The notes: a model not told the origin generated them from the letters alone. Positions 1 through 7,798 are shown, numbered from the stretch's first letter. The stretch: DNA of 25,188 nucleotides from CACIIZ01 sp045565285 (GCA_045565285.1 JBJLFR010000014.1:1-25188); one strand, 5' to 3'. A program made the numbers and translations.

Positions 1-394
1 GAGCAATAATTGTAAAGATTTTTGCATCAGCTGGATCAATTTCAATCATTCTTTCTGAAATTAGAATAATGTCTTCAAATTTTTTAAACTCCATTTTCAA
101 GCTTAAAATTATGTGCCAAATATCTTTGATATGTGGTTTTAATTGATGTGCTTTTTCTAAATCTGATAATGCATTCAATTTATCCTTTTGCGCTAAACGA
201 ATTAAACCTCTGTTAATAAATACTTCAGCATAATTAGGCCTCAGTTTGATTGCTTTATTTAGAAATTTCAGACTCTCATCAATATCTCCATAAATTCTAA
301 GGCAGGATCCTAAAACTCCCATACCTTCAATATCATCTGGAAATAATTTATTGGTCTTCTTAGCAACGACTAAAGCTTTATCTACTTTTTTTTT
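1..394 (-). pseudogene. Out-of-frame continuation of the TPR protein, runs off the left edge
   Basis: Read on the minus strand one frame away from the upstream part, this stretch is open from the A9 run to position 1. It encodes about 130 residues that continue the TPR pattern, for example IYGDIDESLKFLNKAIKLRP followed by NYAEVFINRG and then a second unit ending in a LKP turn. No start codon or ribosome binding site fits an independent gene here, and the repeat phase joins smoothly with the preceding frame. It is therefore the same gene after a single-base deletion in the A run. Whether the deletion is a real mutation, a sequencing error, or a slippage site read through by the polymerase cannot be decided from the sequence. 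Confidence 0.7.
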
Positions 395-1023
395 GGTATA
401 AAAAGAATTCTTGTTTCATTCCAGCCCACTGACGCTATGTTTGGATTTAATCTTTTTGCTTTTTCCAGATAAATAATGGCTTCTTTTAAGTCGTCATTCA
501 GAATGTAACAGCGTGAAAGTATTGATGGAATATTAGGATTTGAGGGAAAGTTACTTATACTATTTTTTAAAAAAACAATTGCTTCATTATACTTACCATT
601 TTCTAGTAATTCATTAGCTTTATCTAGTATTTCTTTGTGACTCTGATAACCAGCTATTAGCCAAGCCTGAGATAATTTCTTTTCTATCTTATCAAAACTC
701 TCACATTCTAACCCCTTGCTCCTTACTTGATCTAAGGTAGCCTGAGCATCAGAAATTTGATTTAATTTAATCAAAGCATCTATATAGCTGAGCCAGAATT
801 GAGCAATACTTGGATTGGCTTTTAATGCTGTCTTAAAGAATGGAAGTGCTTCTTGAATTTTATCAACAGCAACAGCTAAAACACCCATATTATGATTGGC
901 ATCAGGATGTTTTGGTTGAGCTTTAAGTATTGCTGTATAATAACGATCAGCCTCTTGTAACTTACCAGCCTTATGTGCTTCAACGCCCTTAATTAATGCT
1001 TGATCTAATGTAAGTTCAATCAC
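382..1023 (-). CDS. TPR-repeat protein, N-terminal part (frameshifted)
   Basis: This reading frame encodes 213 residues made of tetratricopeptide-like helical pairs. The clearest unit is near residues 10-80, with the TPR spacing of small and aromatic residues in AHKAGKLQEADRYYTAILKA and an NMGVLA turn; further units lie near 135-200. There is no signal peptide or membrane segment, so the protein is probably a cytoplasmic scaffold for protein contacts. The start is GTG at 1021-1023; the frame stays open for about 75 nt upstream but contains no ATG, GTG or TTG there. The frame ends at TAG only because of a run of nine A (plus-strand T run 386-394). Adding one A lets the same TPR pattern continue past position 1. 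Many marine alphaproteobacteria carry large TPR proteins with this N-terminus, some fused to glycosyl- or sulfotransferase domains, so the missing C-terminus could be enzymatic. The family call is firm, the function open. Confidence 0.8.
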   Translation of the reverse strand: MIELTLDQALIKGVEAHKAGKLQEADRYYTAILKAQPKHPDANHNMGVLAVAVDKIQEALPFFKTALKANPSIAQFWLSYIDALIKLNQISDAQATLDQVRSKGLECESFDKIEKKLSQAWLIAGYQSHKEILDKANELLENGKYNEAIVFLKNSISNFPSNPNIPSILSRCYILNDDLKEAIIYLEKAKRLNPNIASVGWNETRILFIPKKK

Positions 1024-1195
1024 ATCATTATCATTATTACTATTAACTTTAAAGAATCTAAACTTAGTAATATTAGAGTATAGTAAATATTAAAAGTTTT
1101 TTTTACTAAAAAAATTGAATAAGAAGGTTTGATATAAAATAAATACAATACTTTATTCCACCAGTAAGTGGTTAGTATAGAAACTACACTAATAT

Positions 1196-1365
1196 TTAAA
1201 TTATTGAATTATGATCTAAGTGGTAGAAGTTTACTTCCAGATCATAACTTATAAATTCCCATTCTGTGAAATATTCTACTTTATTCGATTTAGCATTAGC
1301 ACAAGTGTAGATGAATACTTTATTTAGAGTAGTAAAAACAACAATGGCTATAATGTATTTCATAT
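1196..1365 (-). pseudogene. Decayed small secreted-protein reading frame
   Basis: An ATG at 1363-1365 opens a frame starting MKYIIAIVVFTTLNK, which looks like the start of a signal peptide but stops after 29 codons. Shifting frame at the run of five A just after LNK gives a second stretch, VFIYTCANAKSNKVEYFTEW and on to a stop at 1196-1198. That stretch completes a plausible signal sequence with an ANA-K cleavage site. The combined product would be about 55 residues. I do not recognise the family. The evidence is only the protein-like composition on both sides of an A run, so this is a weak call for a small degraded gene. Confidence 0.25.
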
Positions 1366-1467
1366 ATTTTATAGCTAGATTATAGCATATTTCTGGACCC
1401 TGCCTAGTAGTGTAATAGAGTAAACCTATCCTTTATACCCTCCAGTCGCACATGCAAAGTTATAACA

Positions 1468-1694
1468 AATAAAACTAATGTACAAAAACTGCCAGTTGAT
1501 ACTAAAAAGGATTAAGTCAAGTTATTAATATTTAATATATTTTTATCAGCTAGGTAGCTGGTGTAAAGCAATGATGTCTTATCAGAAGTACCACATAACA
1601 TTAGATATGCAGTTATAAATAATTAAATTATGTGATTTTTAATAATTTTTTCAGTAAAAGTGATACACAAAATTATATTGTTTAAAAAAAAATT
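1468..1694 (+). repeat. Degenerate tRNA-Leu-linked repeat, copy 1
   Basis: By hand alignment this stretch matches the reverse complement of 7050-7288 along its length and matches 6251-6408 over its first part. Landmarks are TAATGTACAAAA near 1477, AAGTTATTAAT near 1519, AGCTGGTGTAAAGCAATGA near 1556, and TACCACATAACATTA near 1589. The last corresponds to CACCAGATCACATCA at the 3' end of tRNA-Leu(GAG). The tail (1594-1694) also aligns with the flank downstream of that tRNA, with shared TTATAAATAATTA and AAAGTGATACACAAAATTAT-like blocks. The copy cannot fold as a functional tRNA. Confidence 0.55.
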
Positions 1695-1767
1695 ATCCTA
1701 CCACGCTAAATTCATTTTTTTTATTTATATTTTTTACTTTATTAGTTTAAATATAAAATATTAAAAT

Positions 1768-2520
1768 TCATGGCATCACACTACCACCATTTATTCCATA
1801 AATTTGACCAGTTATAAAATTTGACTGTTCACTTGAAAGATAAACAGCTAAACTTGCTACTTCTTTGGGTTTTCCTATTCTTTCTAGCGGTATCATTTCT
1901 TCTTTTTTGCGCCACTCTGGGCTCATATTTTTAAGGTCAAGCATATCAGTGTCAATTGGTCCTGGAGCTATGCCATTAACAAGTATTTTTGGAGCAAACT
2001 CTAATGACCAGGATTTAGTTAGAGCATTAATTGCAGCTTTTGAAGCAGAGTAAACTGAGAAACTTTCCCTTCCTAAAAAACTCAAATCAGAACTAATATT
2101 TATTACTCTACTTTGATTTTTTTTTAAAATCATTCTTTTTAAGGCTTCTTTTCCAGTTAGAAAAGTACCTCTCAAATTTACATTAATTAAGTTGTCAAAT
2201 TCTAATGAGGAAGTGTAAATTGTCTTCTTTTCAAGAAGAATTCCGGCATTATTAATTAAAATATCGATTTGAAAATCTTCTTTATCTAATTCTTTAAAAA
2301 AATTAATAATTTCTAGTTCTTTAGATACGTCAACCTTAAATGAACGTACTTTATTTAAAATAGATGGTTTTTCACATATTAATTTTGCTTTTTCTTCTGA
2401 CCCATTATAAGTAAAATATGTTATAGCTCCAGCTTCCGCTAAGGCAACAGTTATTGCTTCTCCTATGCCTTTAGATCCACCAGTTACGATTGCATTTTTT
2501 CCAGATAAAGACAATTTCAT
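1768..2520 (-). CDS. Short-chain dehydrogenase/reductase, FabG-like
   Basis: This 250-residue protein is a classical SDR oxidoreductase using NAD(H) or NADP(H). It shows the dinucleotide-binding motif TGGSKGIG at residues 13-20, NNAG at 90-93, the catalytic Ser144 in NISSD, and Tyr157 with Lys161 in YSASK. The PGP..T turn after the active site (186-191) and the C-terminal ITGQIYGINGG segment are typical of the FabG branch. Length is normal. Its ATG overlaps the stop of the upstream SDR gene in an ATGA, so the two are translationally coupled. It is the last gene of an operon led by an ABC importer, which suggests it oxidises or reduces the imported compound rather than serving fatty-acid synthesis. 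The substrate is unknown. Confidence 0.88.
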   Translation of the reverse strand: MKLSLSGKNAIVTGGSKGIGEAITVALAEAGAITYFTYNGSEEKAKLICEKPSILNKVRSFKVDVSKELEIINFFKELDKEDFQIDILINNAGILLEKKTIYTSSLEFDNLINVNLRGTFLTGKEALKRMILKKNQSRVINISSDLSFLGRESFSVYSASKAAINALTKSWSLEFAPKILVNGIAPGPIDTDMLDLKNMSPEWRKKEEMIPLERIGKPKEVASLAVYLSSEQSNFITGQIYGINGGSVMP

Positions 2521-3293
2521 CCCAACACTTCACCCCTATCAATATTAATTGCTTGACCAGTGATATTTGATGAAAAAGAAGAAGCCAAATATAAATATAG
2601 TTGACTTACATCAAGAGGTTTCATCAAACCTTCCATTGATTGAGACGAAATAATATCATTTAGTAAATCTTTTTTATCTAAATTAAATTTGGTTGAGATC
2701 CAATTTAGAGAATTCATGGCAGAGGTAGTTTCAACCCAACCAGGACAAACAGCATTTACTCTTATTCCTAATGGTCCCAACTCTTTTGAAAGTGCACGCA
2801 TAAAACCAATATTTGCATGCTTAGAAGCACAATAAGCGCTAAAATTAGCTACTGCTGTTTTTCCCCAAATTGATGAAGTTATAACAATGCTTCCTCCTTT
2901 AGACATTTTAGGTAAAATATATCTTGTCACATAATAAGTTCCTAAAACATTTATCTCTATAATACGTTCAAAATTTTCATCAATTTGATTATCCAGGTCA
3001 TTAATAGGTGTAGGTTTTTCTAATCCTGCGTTATTAATAAGTATATCTAAATTATCTATTTCAGATATCATTTTTTTTACATTTTTTTTATTACTTATAT
3101 CACATTTAAATGATTTAATTTTTTTATTACTTAGCAAAGATAATTTTTTTTCTGCTTCAAAAATATCATTTCCATCTGATAAAATAAAAATGTCTGCTTT
3201 TTGTTTTGCAAAGGCCTCTGCAATACCAAACCCAATTCCTCTAGAGGCACCAGTAATTAAAACTGTTTTATTTTCTAAATTAAAATTTTTCAT
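2517..3293 (-). CDS. Short-chain dehydrogenase/reductase
   Basis: A 258-residue SDR with TGASRGIG at residues 14-21, NNAG at 87-90, Ser140/Ser141 in ITSSIWG, and the catalytic Tyr154 and Lys158 in YCASK. The PGWVETT segment (184-190) is the expected substrate-loop start, and the C-terminus ends with NITGQAINIDRG. The acidic residue Asp40 after the second beta strand (ILSDG) hints at NAD rather than NADP, which is an inference. The gene lies 18 bp downstream of the ABC ATPase gene and overlaps the next SDR gene by 4 bp. Two adjacent, different SDRs suggest successive oxidation steps or both directions of a redox interconversion of the imported substrate. Confidence 0.88.
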   Translation of the reverse strand: MKNFNLENKTVLITGASRGIGFGIAEAFAKQKADIFILSDGNDIFEAEKKLSLLSNKKIKSFKCDISNKKNVKKMISEIDNLDILINNAGLEKPTPINDLDNQIDENFERIIEINVLGTYYVTRYILPKMSKGGSIVITSSIWGKTAVANFSAYCASKHANIGFMRALSKELGPLGIRVNAVCPGWVETTSAMNSLNWISTKFNLDKKDLLNDIISSQSMEGLMKPLDVSQLYLYLASSFSSNITGQAINIDRGEVLG

Positions 3294-3311
3294 TTTCCTA
3301 AAATATAAATA

Positions 3312-4109
3312 TCATTGAGATTGAGACCTCATTAATTTCATTAATTCTTTTTCCAGCTCTTTATATCCTTTTTCTCCTATAACATCCTCTTTTAACTTAA
3401 AGTTCTTATTTTTTTTAAATGAAACTTCCATATCTTTAATGATAATCGCTGGTCTTTTAGAAAAAAAGATAATTCTATCACCCAAAAATAGTGCTTCACC
3501 TAAATCGTGAGTTACTAGAATTATAGTTGTATCTGTTGATTTTGATATTGAAATAAGTAATTCTTGCATATTCCATCTAGTTTCAGCATCTAAGGCTCCA
3601 AAAGGTTCATCCATTAGTAATAACTCTGGTTCATTTGCTAACGTTCTAGCAATTGCAACTCTTTGTTTCATACCTCCCGAAAGTTGTCTTGGATAAGCAT
3701 TTCTAAAATCTGAAAGGCCTACAAGGTCTAAATAAAAATTTACTTTTTGTTCTCGTATTTTTCTACTAATAGCATTTAATTTCATTCCATATTCTATATT
3801 TTTTGATACTGTTAGCCATTCAAAAGATGTGTAACTTTGAAATACCATACCTCTTTTTCTTGAAGGACTATTTATCTCTTCTGTACCATCAAAAATTTTT
3901 CCACTTGATGGAGTTTCTAATCCAGCGATCATCCTTAAAACAGTCGATTTTCCACAACCTGAAGGTCCTAACAATACAGTTAATTCGTTCTGAATTATAT
4001 TTAAACTAACTTCTTTTACTGCTTCTAAAGGATTATTTGAGGCTTCATCAAAAACTTTATGTAATTTATTTATTTCAAGAATAATATTTTTTTTATCAGT
4101 ACTTTGCAT
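3312..4109 (-). CDS. ABC transporter ATP-binding protein, NitT/TauT type
   Basis: This 265-residue cytoplasmic ATPase powers the importer encoded around it. Walker A is GPSGCGKST at residues 48-56, the Q-loop glutamine is Gln91, the signature LSGG is at 143-146, Walker B with the catalytic glutamate is LLLMDEPF at 163-170, and the switch histidine is His201 in VTHD. The order and spacing match the TauB/SsuB/NrtD group, which feeds sulfonates, nitrate, cyanate, aromatic sulfonates or pyrimidine precursors into cells. It lies 20 bp after the permease gene and shares the operon with a binding protein of the same type. The family is certain and the substrate is not visible. Confidence 0.92.
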   Translation of the reverse strand: MQSTDKKNIILEINKLHKVFDEASNNPLEAVKEVSLNIIQNELTVLLGPSGCGKSTVLRMIAGLETPSSGKIFDGTEEINSPSRKRGMVFQSYTSFEWLTVSKNIEYGMKLNAISRKIREQKVNFYLDLVGLSDFRNAYPRQLSGGMKQRVAIARTLANEPELLLMDEPFGALDAETRWNMQELLISISKSTDTTIILVTHDLGEALFLGDRIIFFSKRPAIIIKDMEVSFKKNKNFKLKEDVIGEKGYKELEKELMKLMRSQSQ

Positions 4110-4129
4110 AATAAAATTTACTTTCTTTC

Positions 4130-4921
4130 TCAGTAAAGATAAGAAAATTTCTTTTTGTGAACTAAACGAAATAGAACATCAAATAATAATCCTAATATTC
4201 CTATTACCATGATTCCTGCCATTATTTCATCAGTATGTAAAAATCGTCTTGCCCTCATCATCATAGCTCCAATTCCTGTTGTTGAAGCAACAATTTCAGC
4301 AATCACAAGATAAGTCCAAGTAACAGCTAACATTTGGCGCATTGATACTATTATATCAGGTAATACAGCTGGAATTATAACAGTTGAAATTAGTTGTCGT
4401 CTAGTTGCTCCCAGTGTCGCAGCTGTCTCAAGTAATTCCATTTTTATATTTTTAGTATAATCCATTACCATTGTGATTAGAAAAAAAACAACACCAATAA
4501 ATAATAAAGCTAGCTTTGGTGTCTCTCCTGTCCCAAACCACATCAATAATACTGGAATAAAGGCTGGTGCAGGCAAATATCTCCAAGCAGAGACAAAAGG
4601 GTTGAAAAATGACTCTATAGAACGAAATGATCCCATCAAAATTCCTAAGGGAATTGCAATAGTACAAGCTAGAAAAAAACTAACTAATACACGCAAAATG
4701 CTATGGATAATATCTTCTAAAAATCCCCTTTCAAAAAGCAATTCTTTCAAAGCCTCTAAAACTTTTAATGGACTTGGAACCAACAATGAATTTACCCAAC
4801 CCATTGAACATGAAAGTTGCCAAAAACCAAAAAAAACAATCCAAATAGAAACACCTAAATAAATGCTGGTTGATCTTTTTATAGGTTTTCTGATTTCTAG
4901 TAGATAATTTTTATTATTCAT
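4130..4921 (-). CDS. ABC transporter permease, NitT/TauT type
   Basis: A 263-residue inner-membrane protein with about six hydrophobic segments, the first at residues 20-40. It contains the cytoplasmic coupling (EAA) loop as ETAATLGATRRQLISTVIIP near 165-184. This is the TauC/SsuC form of the binding-protein-dependent permease domain and normally works as a homodimer with two ATPase subunits. The N-terminal cytoplasmic tail is short and basic, as expected. It follows the binding-protein gene after a 68-bp gap that contains a strong hairpin, so it is probably expressed at a lower level than the binding protein. Confidence 0.9.
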   Translation of the reverse strand: MNNKNYLLEIRKPIKRSTSIYLGVSIWIVFFGFWQLSCSMGWVNSLLVPSPLKVLEALKELLFERGFLEDIIHSILRVLVSFFLACTIAIPLGILMGSFRSIESFFNPFVSAWRYLPAPAFIPVLLMWFGTGETPKLALLFIGVVFFLITMVMDYTKNIKMELLETAATLGATRRQLISTVIIPAVLPDIIVSMRQMLAVTWTYLVIAEIVASTTGIGAMMMRARRFLHTDEIMAGIMVIGILGLLFDVLFRLVHKKKFSYLY

Positions 4922-4949
4922 AATTTGGAGTTTATAATCTTTTAATCAT

Positions 4950-4979
4950 AAAAACAGACAGAATTATTCATTCTGTCTG
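4950..4979 (-). terminator. Intercistronic hairpin between binding protein and permease genes
   Basis: Read on the minus strand, a perfect 10-bp stem CAGACAGAAT / ATTCTGTCTG with a 5-nt loop is followed by five T. It begins 11 nt after the binding-protein gene ends and sits 29 nt before the permease start. It has the form of a Rho-independent terminator. Because the downstream genes clearly belong to the same operon, it more likely acts as a partial terminator or 3' mRNA stabiliser that leaves the binding protein in excess. Confidence 0.75.
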
Positions 4980-4989
4980 CCAATATATT

Positions 4990-6060
4990 TTATTTTCTTG
5001 CTTTAATAGATTGATTATACCCTTGATTAACTAAATCTTCCATAAGGCTGCAATCAATGCCTTCACTAGAATTGTGATTTTTATCCATTAATCCTAGCTT
5101 AACCCACCATTTATTTGTTAAAGAAACTACTCCAGGCATTGAACCATTTGGTAACCCAAAAGGTGGATCACCATCTAAAACGCCACAAACTCTTGCAGAT
5201 TCATTAAAATCATACATATAAATTCCTCCATCAAAATATTTACCGTTAGTTCCAATGACATAACCAATATCTTCGGCAGGCCACTTTAAATACTCTGCAA
5301 AAAGTTTATTCACATCATCTGTATTATCATGCCAGTATTGAACAGCATCCCACCTAGCTTTCAACATATCCAAAGCAACTTTTCTTCTAGACTCAATAAA
5401 ATTGGTATTCATATACATTACATCCATAAAAATGCCAGTTTTCAACATGTCTGGATCAGCTGTGTTTATAACACTTGTTGTACCAGGACGGTTCTCAACA
5501 ACATTACTTATCCATGGTTCATACATATAAGCTGCTGATAAATCACCGGACATCATTGGACCTACTGCTTCATCAGCATTCAAATTTACCCATTCTACTT
5601 CATCAGTAAGAATGCCATTTTTTTCTAGAAATAATCCCATTAATAAATGGCCAATATATGCTTGAGGTGCAGAAACTTTTTTTCCTTTAAGAGCATTTAT
5701 TTTTTGATTTGGAGATAAAACAATATGATCTACTCCATAAGATGGATTTAAAAAAGCAACATTTGCAACTGGTGTGTTACTGTCAATTGTTAAAGGTGTA
5801 TAATCTCCAGTACATAAATATATATCTATTTGTCCAGCTGCCAATGCGGAATGCCCTCCAATTGGATCTTCAAAAATAGTCAAGTTTAAATCATAATTGG
5901 GTGCAAGATTTTTTTGTCTTACAACTTCATACATTGCATAACCAGGCCAAGACACACAAATACCAATATTAACTTTTTCACTTGCATTAACATGATTTAT
6001 TAAACACAAAAATGTAGATAAAGAAAAAAATATGGTAAAAAAGTATTTTATTAATTTCAT
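4990..6060 (-). CDS. ABC transporter substrate-binding protein, NitT/TauT (NMT1-like) type
   Basis: This 356-residue periplasmic protein starts with a Sec signal peptide (basic MKLIK, hydrophobic core to residue 22, likely cleavage after NHVNA at 26). The mature part begins with the KVNIGICVSWPGYAMYEVVR strand-and-loop typical of the NrtA/SsuA/TauA/ThiY superfamily, and it contains LKGKKVSAPQAYIGHLLMGL, the usual hinge-proximal helix. The C-terminal region has three cysteines (CGVL, IDCS and an earlier CTG) that could form disulfides. It captures the ligand for the permease and ATPase encoded downstream. An AAGGAGG ribosome binding site sits 5 nt before the ATG (plus-strand 6066-6072), the strongest in the window, which fits high expression. 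The ligand could be a sulfonate, an amine or a pyrimidine; the neighbouring SDRs favour an alcohol- or carbonyl-bearing compound. That is an inference. Confidence 0.88.
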   Translation of the reverse strand: MKLIKYFFTIFFSLSTFLCLINHVNASEKVNIGICVSWPGYAMYEVVRQKNLAPNYDLNLTIFEDPIGGHSALAAGQIDIYLCTGDYTPLTIDSNTPVANVAFLNPSYGVDHIVLSPNQKINALKGKKVSAPQAYIGHLLMGLFLEKNGILTDEVEWVNLNADEAVGPMMSGDLSAAYMYEPWISNVVENRPGTTSVINTADPDMLKTGIFMDVMYMNTNFIESRRKVALDMLKARWDAVQYWHDNTDDVNKLFAEYLKWPAEDIGYVIGTNGKYFDGGIYMYDFNESARVCGVLDGDPPFGLPNGSMPGVVSLTNKWWVKLGLMDKNHNSSEGIDCSLMEDLVNQGYNQSIKARK

Positions 6061-6488
6061 TTAAGCCTCCTTGTTACAAAAAATAATTTCTTAATGATCA
6101 TCCAAAATGATTAAATTGTCCAGTTACTTAATGTAGATATTGGTTTATGTAAAAAGACTAAAAGAGTTATCAAATAAGAATAAAACTAATAAGTATTTTG
6201 GATTACAAAAAAATCATTTCGATTTTTCGCTTCACTAGTAGATTATACAGAGATAAGAAAAAAAGGACTAATGTAAAAACCGATATACAAAACGTACTAG
6301 TTAATTCAAATATTGATCAAGTTAAGTTATTGATATGGTATATATTGAGATGAGCTTTGGACTGACAAAATGAAATGATAACTTCTCAGCTATACCATAA
6401 GTATCTGTAATATATTAATATGTAAGCTAAGTACTTTTTGTGATACCATATTTATTATATTAAATTATTTATTTAAGGATATTTCTTT
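6061..6488. other. Intergenic region with repeat copy 2
   Basis: This 428-bp divergent region should hold the promoter of the ABC operon (minus strand) and that of the small secreted-protein gene (plus strand). I see the ABC ribosome binding site next to 6060 and the degenerate repeat at 6251-6408. No clear promoter or RNA gene could be singled out in the AT-rich background. Confidence 0.5.
6251..6408 (+). repeat. Degenerate tRNA-Leu-linked repeat, copy 2
   Basis: The stretch aligns with the reverse complement of 7130-7288. The best block runs from ATACAAAACGTAC (near 6285) through AAGTTATTGATATGGTATAT to TTGAGATGA (near 6345), where most bases agree. ACTTCTCAGCTATACCA at 6381-6397 matches the tRNA-Leu(GAG) 3' end TCTTCTCAGCCGCACCA at 13 of 17 positions. 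TTGAGAT near 6345 lies where the tRNA has its anticodon loop TTGAGGT. The rest of the cloverleaf is lost, so this is a tRNA-derived scar, not a working tRNA. It is in the same orientation as copy 1. Confidence 0.6.
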
Positions 6489-6884
6489 ATGAGAAAATTA
6501 TTTTTAAAACTTTCACTATTAATTTTATTACTTTTTTATGCAAACTTTAGTTACTCATTAAGTAATCAAGAAGTTCGTAATGCAATACAAGATTGGATAA
6601 AAACACAAGAGTTCCCCCAAGATATGGATGAACTAACATTACTTATAGATACTAATGTTACTTCCAGAGGAATACTTTACTCATATCAGTTAAAATTAAA
6701 GCAAGATGATTTAGAAGACTTCCGACAAGTATTTAAATCAATTAAATCTTCTGCTTTAGATGCCCTTTGCAATAATCCGACAATGTTATGGTATAAAAAC
6801 AATAAAATAGAAATGACTTATGAATATTATGATGAAGATGATAATATAATAACCATATTTAAAATCCATGGTTCATCTTGCTAA
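6489..6884 (+). CDS. Small secreted protein, unrecognised
   Basis: This 131-residue protein begins with a clear Sec signal peptide: basic MRKLFLK, a leucine-rich core and a likely cleavage after FSYS at residue 23. The mature chain is about 108 residues and acidic, with two cysteines, Cys94 in ALCNNP and Cys131 as the last residue, which could form one disulfide in the periplasm. The C-terminal half has the alternating pattern of a beta sheet (MTYEYYDEDDNIITIFKI). I do not recognise the family. The gene stands alone between two repeat copies in opposite orientation (6251-6408 and 7050-7288), which suggests it was acquired. AAGGAT about 10 nt before the ATG is a plausible ribosome binding site. 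Confidence 0.75.
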   Translation: MRKLFLKLSLLILLLFYANFSYSLSNQEVRNAIQDWIKTQEFPQDMDELTLLIDTNVTSRGILYSYQLKLKQDDLEDFRQVFKSIKSSALDALCNNPTMLWYKNNKIEMTYEYYDEDDNIITIFKIHGSSC

Positions 6885-7049
6885 AAACAATCATCCAGTT
6901 CTGATTCACAGTAAATTATATCCTTATTACTTTAAGTTTTGATTTGGCTTTAAGACTGAAACTTATCCCATTGTAAAAATAATATTGAATTAGATACGTA
7001 GGAACTTTTCTAACAAAATAAAAATTTGAATTTTGGGTCTTCAGATATA

Positions 7050-7288
7050 CTTTTTCTTTTTTGTAAATTATTTTGTGCATTACTTTGAATTTAAAAATAT
7101 CAAAAATTAATATATATCAATTTTTTATGCTAACCATTTGATGTGATGTGGTGAAGCTGTCAAAATTTCATTGCCTTATGCCAGCTCCAAAATCATCTCA
7201 ATATATACAATATCAATAAATTAAGTTGATCCATCATTGTGTCAAAAGGTACGTTTTGTACATCAGTTTATACATCACTTATTTTTCC
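7050..7288 (-). repeat. Degenerate tRNA-Leu-linked repeat, copy 3
   Basis: The lower half (7050-7160) aligns directly with 11634-11737: TTTTTTG.A.ATTATTTTG.TCAT..CTTTGAAT, then AAAAATTAA.ATATAT, then TTTGATGTGATGTGGTGAAGCTG against TCTGATGTGATCTGGTGCGGCTG. Agreement is about 75-80% by eye. The latter is the tRNA-Leu 3' end with its downstream flank. The upper half (7161-7288), read on the minus strand, matches copies 1 and 2. This copy and the intact tRNA are in the same orientation and bracket 7289-11633. Confidence 0.68.
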
Positions 7289-7291
7289 AGA

Positions 7292-7329
7292 CCATACATG
7301 ATTCACCCCATACATGATCCAATGGGGTG
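7292..7329. repeat. Hairpin with overlapping short direct repeats
   Basis: CACCCCAT at 7304-7311 and ATGGGGTG at 7322-7329 form a perfect 8-bp inverted repeat around a 10-nt loop. The 11-mer CCATACATGAT also occurs twice, at 7292-7302 and 7308-7318. There is no T tract, so it does not look like a terminator. It lies just outside repeat copy 3 at the edge of the accessory block and could be a recombination or protein-binding site. Function is unknown. Confidence 0.5.
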
Positions 7330-7442
7330 CATACGATAGGTATACTTAAACTCTCCCACTAAGGTCAGATCTAGTCTGTAAAACCTCCTAAGTCACTCTC
7401 CAATAACTTAGTAATGTCTTATTGAATAAGAAGAAGGGTGTA

Positions 7443-7487
7443 GGACTCTAGAGAGCATCTTGAGTCTGTATAGGCTTTAAAATGGGG
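7443..7487 (+). repeat. Single arm of a palindromic repeat (partner at 9065-9129)
   Basis: This 45-bp stretch, with TCTAGAG near 7447, CTTGAGTCTGTAT near 7459 and GGCTTTAAAATGGGG at 7473-7487, matches the reverse complement of 9065-9110 closely. The opposite palindrome arm present at 9112-9129 is not recognisable here. Two copies within 1.6 kb in the accessory block indicate a small repeated element. Confidence 0.55.
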
Positions 7488-7591
7488 ATTATGTTTAGTA
7501 TGATAATAAGTAGATTGGGTGAATCTGCTATTGCAAGATAGTTAAACTGCGATAGTACAAGCATTTATAGGGTACTTAGATAAGAAGGTTA

Positions 7592-7798
7592 ATGAGTAAG
7601 AAAGACAAAAGAAATAAATGGAATCTGCACTATCACTTCCATATATGGCAATTAGTTCCTGACATTTTTAAGTTTGGCTTGAAAGGAGCTTGGCAAAAAC
7701 AAGATAGAGCTAGTAAGATTTTCATCATCGTTTTCCTAATTTTTATACTATTCCAGATACTAGGTACTTGGGAACTGCTAGCATCTATAATGATTTGA
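7592..7798 (+). CDS. Small single-pass membrane protein, unrecognised
   Basis: A 68-residue product with a basic, aromatic N-terminal half (KKDKRNKWNLHYHFHIWQLV) and one hydrophobic segment at about residues 42-66 (FIIVFLIFILFQILGTWELL). The positive N-terminus predicts an inner-membrane protein with its N-terminus in the cytoplasm. The ATG follows AGAAGG at a reasonable distance. I recognise no family. It lies in the accessory block near other very small membrane-protein genes. The composition of the N-terminal part is not that of a chance ORF, but the gene is short and has no supporting neighbour in an operon. Confidence 0.6.
   Translation: MSKKDKRNKWNLHYHFHIWQLVPDIFKFGLKGAWQKQDRASKIFIIVFLIFILFQILGTWELLASIMI

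Larger units (their letters stand above)
1024..1767. other. Gene-poor intergenic region
   Basis: These 744 bases separate the start of the TPR gene from the end of the SDR operon and hold no intact gene. They contain the decayed small frame, a nested inverted repeat at 1209-1247 (outer 9-bp arms TTATGATCT / AGATCATAA, inner 5-bp arms GAAGT / ACTTC) and repeat copy 1 at 1468-1694. The remainder is AT-rich with stops in all frames. Confidence 0.6.
6885..7591. other. Gene-poor region with repeat copy 3 and several hairpins
   Basis: These 707 bases contain no convincing gene. They hold repeat copy 3 (7050-7288), a perfect hairpin at 7304-7329 and an arm of the palindromic repeat at 7443-7487. 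The part from about 7290 to 7590 is less AT-rich than its surroundings and lacks open frames, so an untranslated RNA or the remnant of a foreign element is possible, but nothing specific can be named. Confidence 0.5.

Noticed and set aside
6300..6397. Repeat copy 2 as a functional second tRNA-Leu
   Set aside because: Only the 3' end and a TTGAGAT loop resemble tRNA-Leu; the acceptor, D and anticodon stems do not pair, so it is called a degenerate copy.
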